Source: an uncultured Ruegeria sp. (lineage in GTDB: Bacteria > Pseudomonadota > Alphaproteobacteria > Rhodobacterales > Rhodobacteraceae). Taken from it: a DNA stretch of 64,000 bases. Below the pieces are notes generated by a model. The model was not told the origin of the DNA. It was given only the letters and a program-made list of their open reading frames with translations, and did not search any database. Position 1 is the first letter of the stretch, and every line of letters starts with the position of its first letter. The translations under genes were made by a program, and so were the position numbers. Shown here piece after piece: positions 63,938 through 64,000 of this stretch. The stretch spans positions 124,001 through 188,000 of the forward strand of contig NZ_CANMQQ010000002.1 of NCBI RefSeq assembly GCF_947500045.1. Direction: 5' to 3'.

Positions 63938-64000
63938 TTGCCGGGTGCTGTGAAATGCCAGTTCGGCTGACCGATCGGCGCGGCGATGCTGCGCCCAGTC

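Noticed and set aside
63926..64000. Open minus-strand frame of about 24 codons reaching the right window edge, ending in TGA at 63926-63928
   Set aside because: It could be the 3' end of a convergent gene, but the stretch is too short and unrecognisable to support a call.

Overview
The window looks like chromosomal core DNA from a marine alphaproteobacterium of the Rhodobacteraceae (Roseobacter group, Ruegeria-like). The grounds are the high G+C, a full nuo operon interleaved with small genes typical of Rhodobacterales, a nuoN-birA-coaX-rnj tail, DUF3422/DUF3572/DUF983/DUF5333-type proteins, and leucine degradation by isovaleryl-CoA dehydrogenase plus methylcrotonyl-CoA carboxylase. The family is inferred from gene content; no species is claimed. 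I saw no rRNA, tRNA, CRISPR array, insertion sequence, phage gene or attachment site. Coding density is very high and no gene-free stretch exceeds 300 bases.

Left part (1-18.8 kb): the N-terminal part of kynureninase (minus), an isoprenylcysteine-methyltransferase-like membrane protein, the pntAB proton-translocating transhydrogenase, a VOC protein, a DUF3422 membrane protein and an MFS transporter. Next comes a divergent peptide-type ABC system. The binding protein and two permeases lie on the minus strand; a double ATPase, an ArgE-like deacetylase and three tandem paralogous M20 amidohydrolases lie on the plus strand. Together they read as an uptake-and-hydrolysis module for N-acylated amino acids or peptides.

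Middle part (18.8-27.6 kb): envelope and housekeeping genes: waaA, moaA, a small lipoprotein, an AlkD-like repair protein, glmS-glmU, a phosphoglycolate phosphatase and a DegT-family aminotransferase.

27.6-37.4 kb: leucine/isovalerate catabolism. ivd (liuA) has a perfect inverted repeat just upstream. ompW lies on the opposite strand behind an FNR-like box. A plus-strand operon follows: acyl-CoA synthetase, an unrecognised low-G+C secreted protein, mccB, an ASCH protein, mccA, HMG-CoA lyase and methylglutaconyl-CoA hydratase.

37.4-55.0 kb: all 14 subunits of respiratory complex I (nuoA-N) in one operon. It is interrupted by up to nine extra genes, mostly small membrane or exported proteins. 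A terminator-like hairpin then abuts birA, followed by coaX and RNase J. BirA would supply the biotinylation needed by MccA.

58.2-64.0 kb: a NUDIX hydrolase and DUF983 pair (minus), a four-EF-hand secreted protein leading an ECF sigma/anti-sigma/CpxP-like cassette, a PleD-like diguanylate cyclase with a degenerate receiver (minus), DUF3572 and a HAD phosphatase.

The most unusual items are the orphan gene spliced by ATGA junctions into the liu operon, the accessory genes and domain extensions of complex I, the EF-hand/ECF cassette, the degenerate-receiver cyclase, and a dispersed hairpin-plus-tail intergenic repeat present twice.
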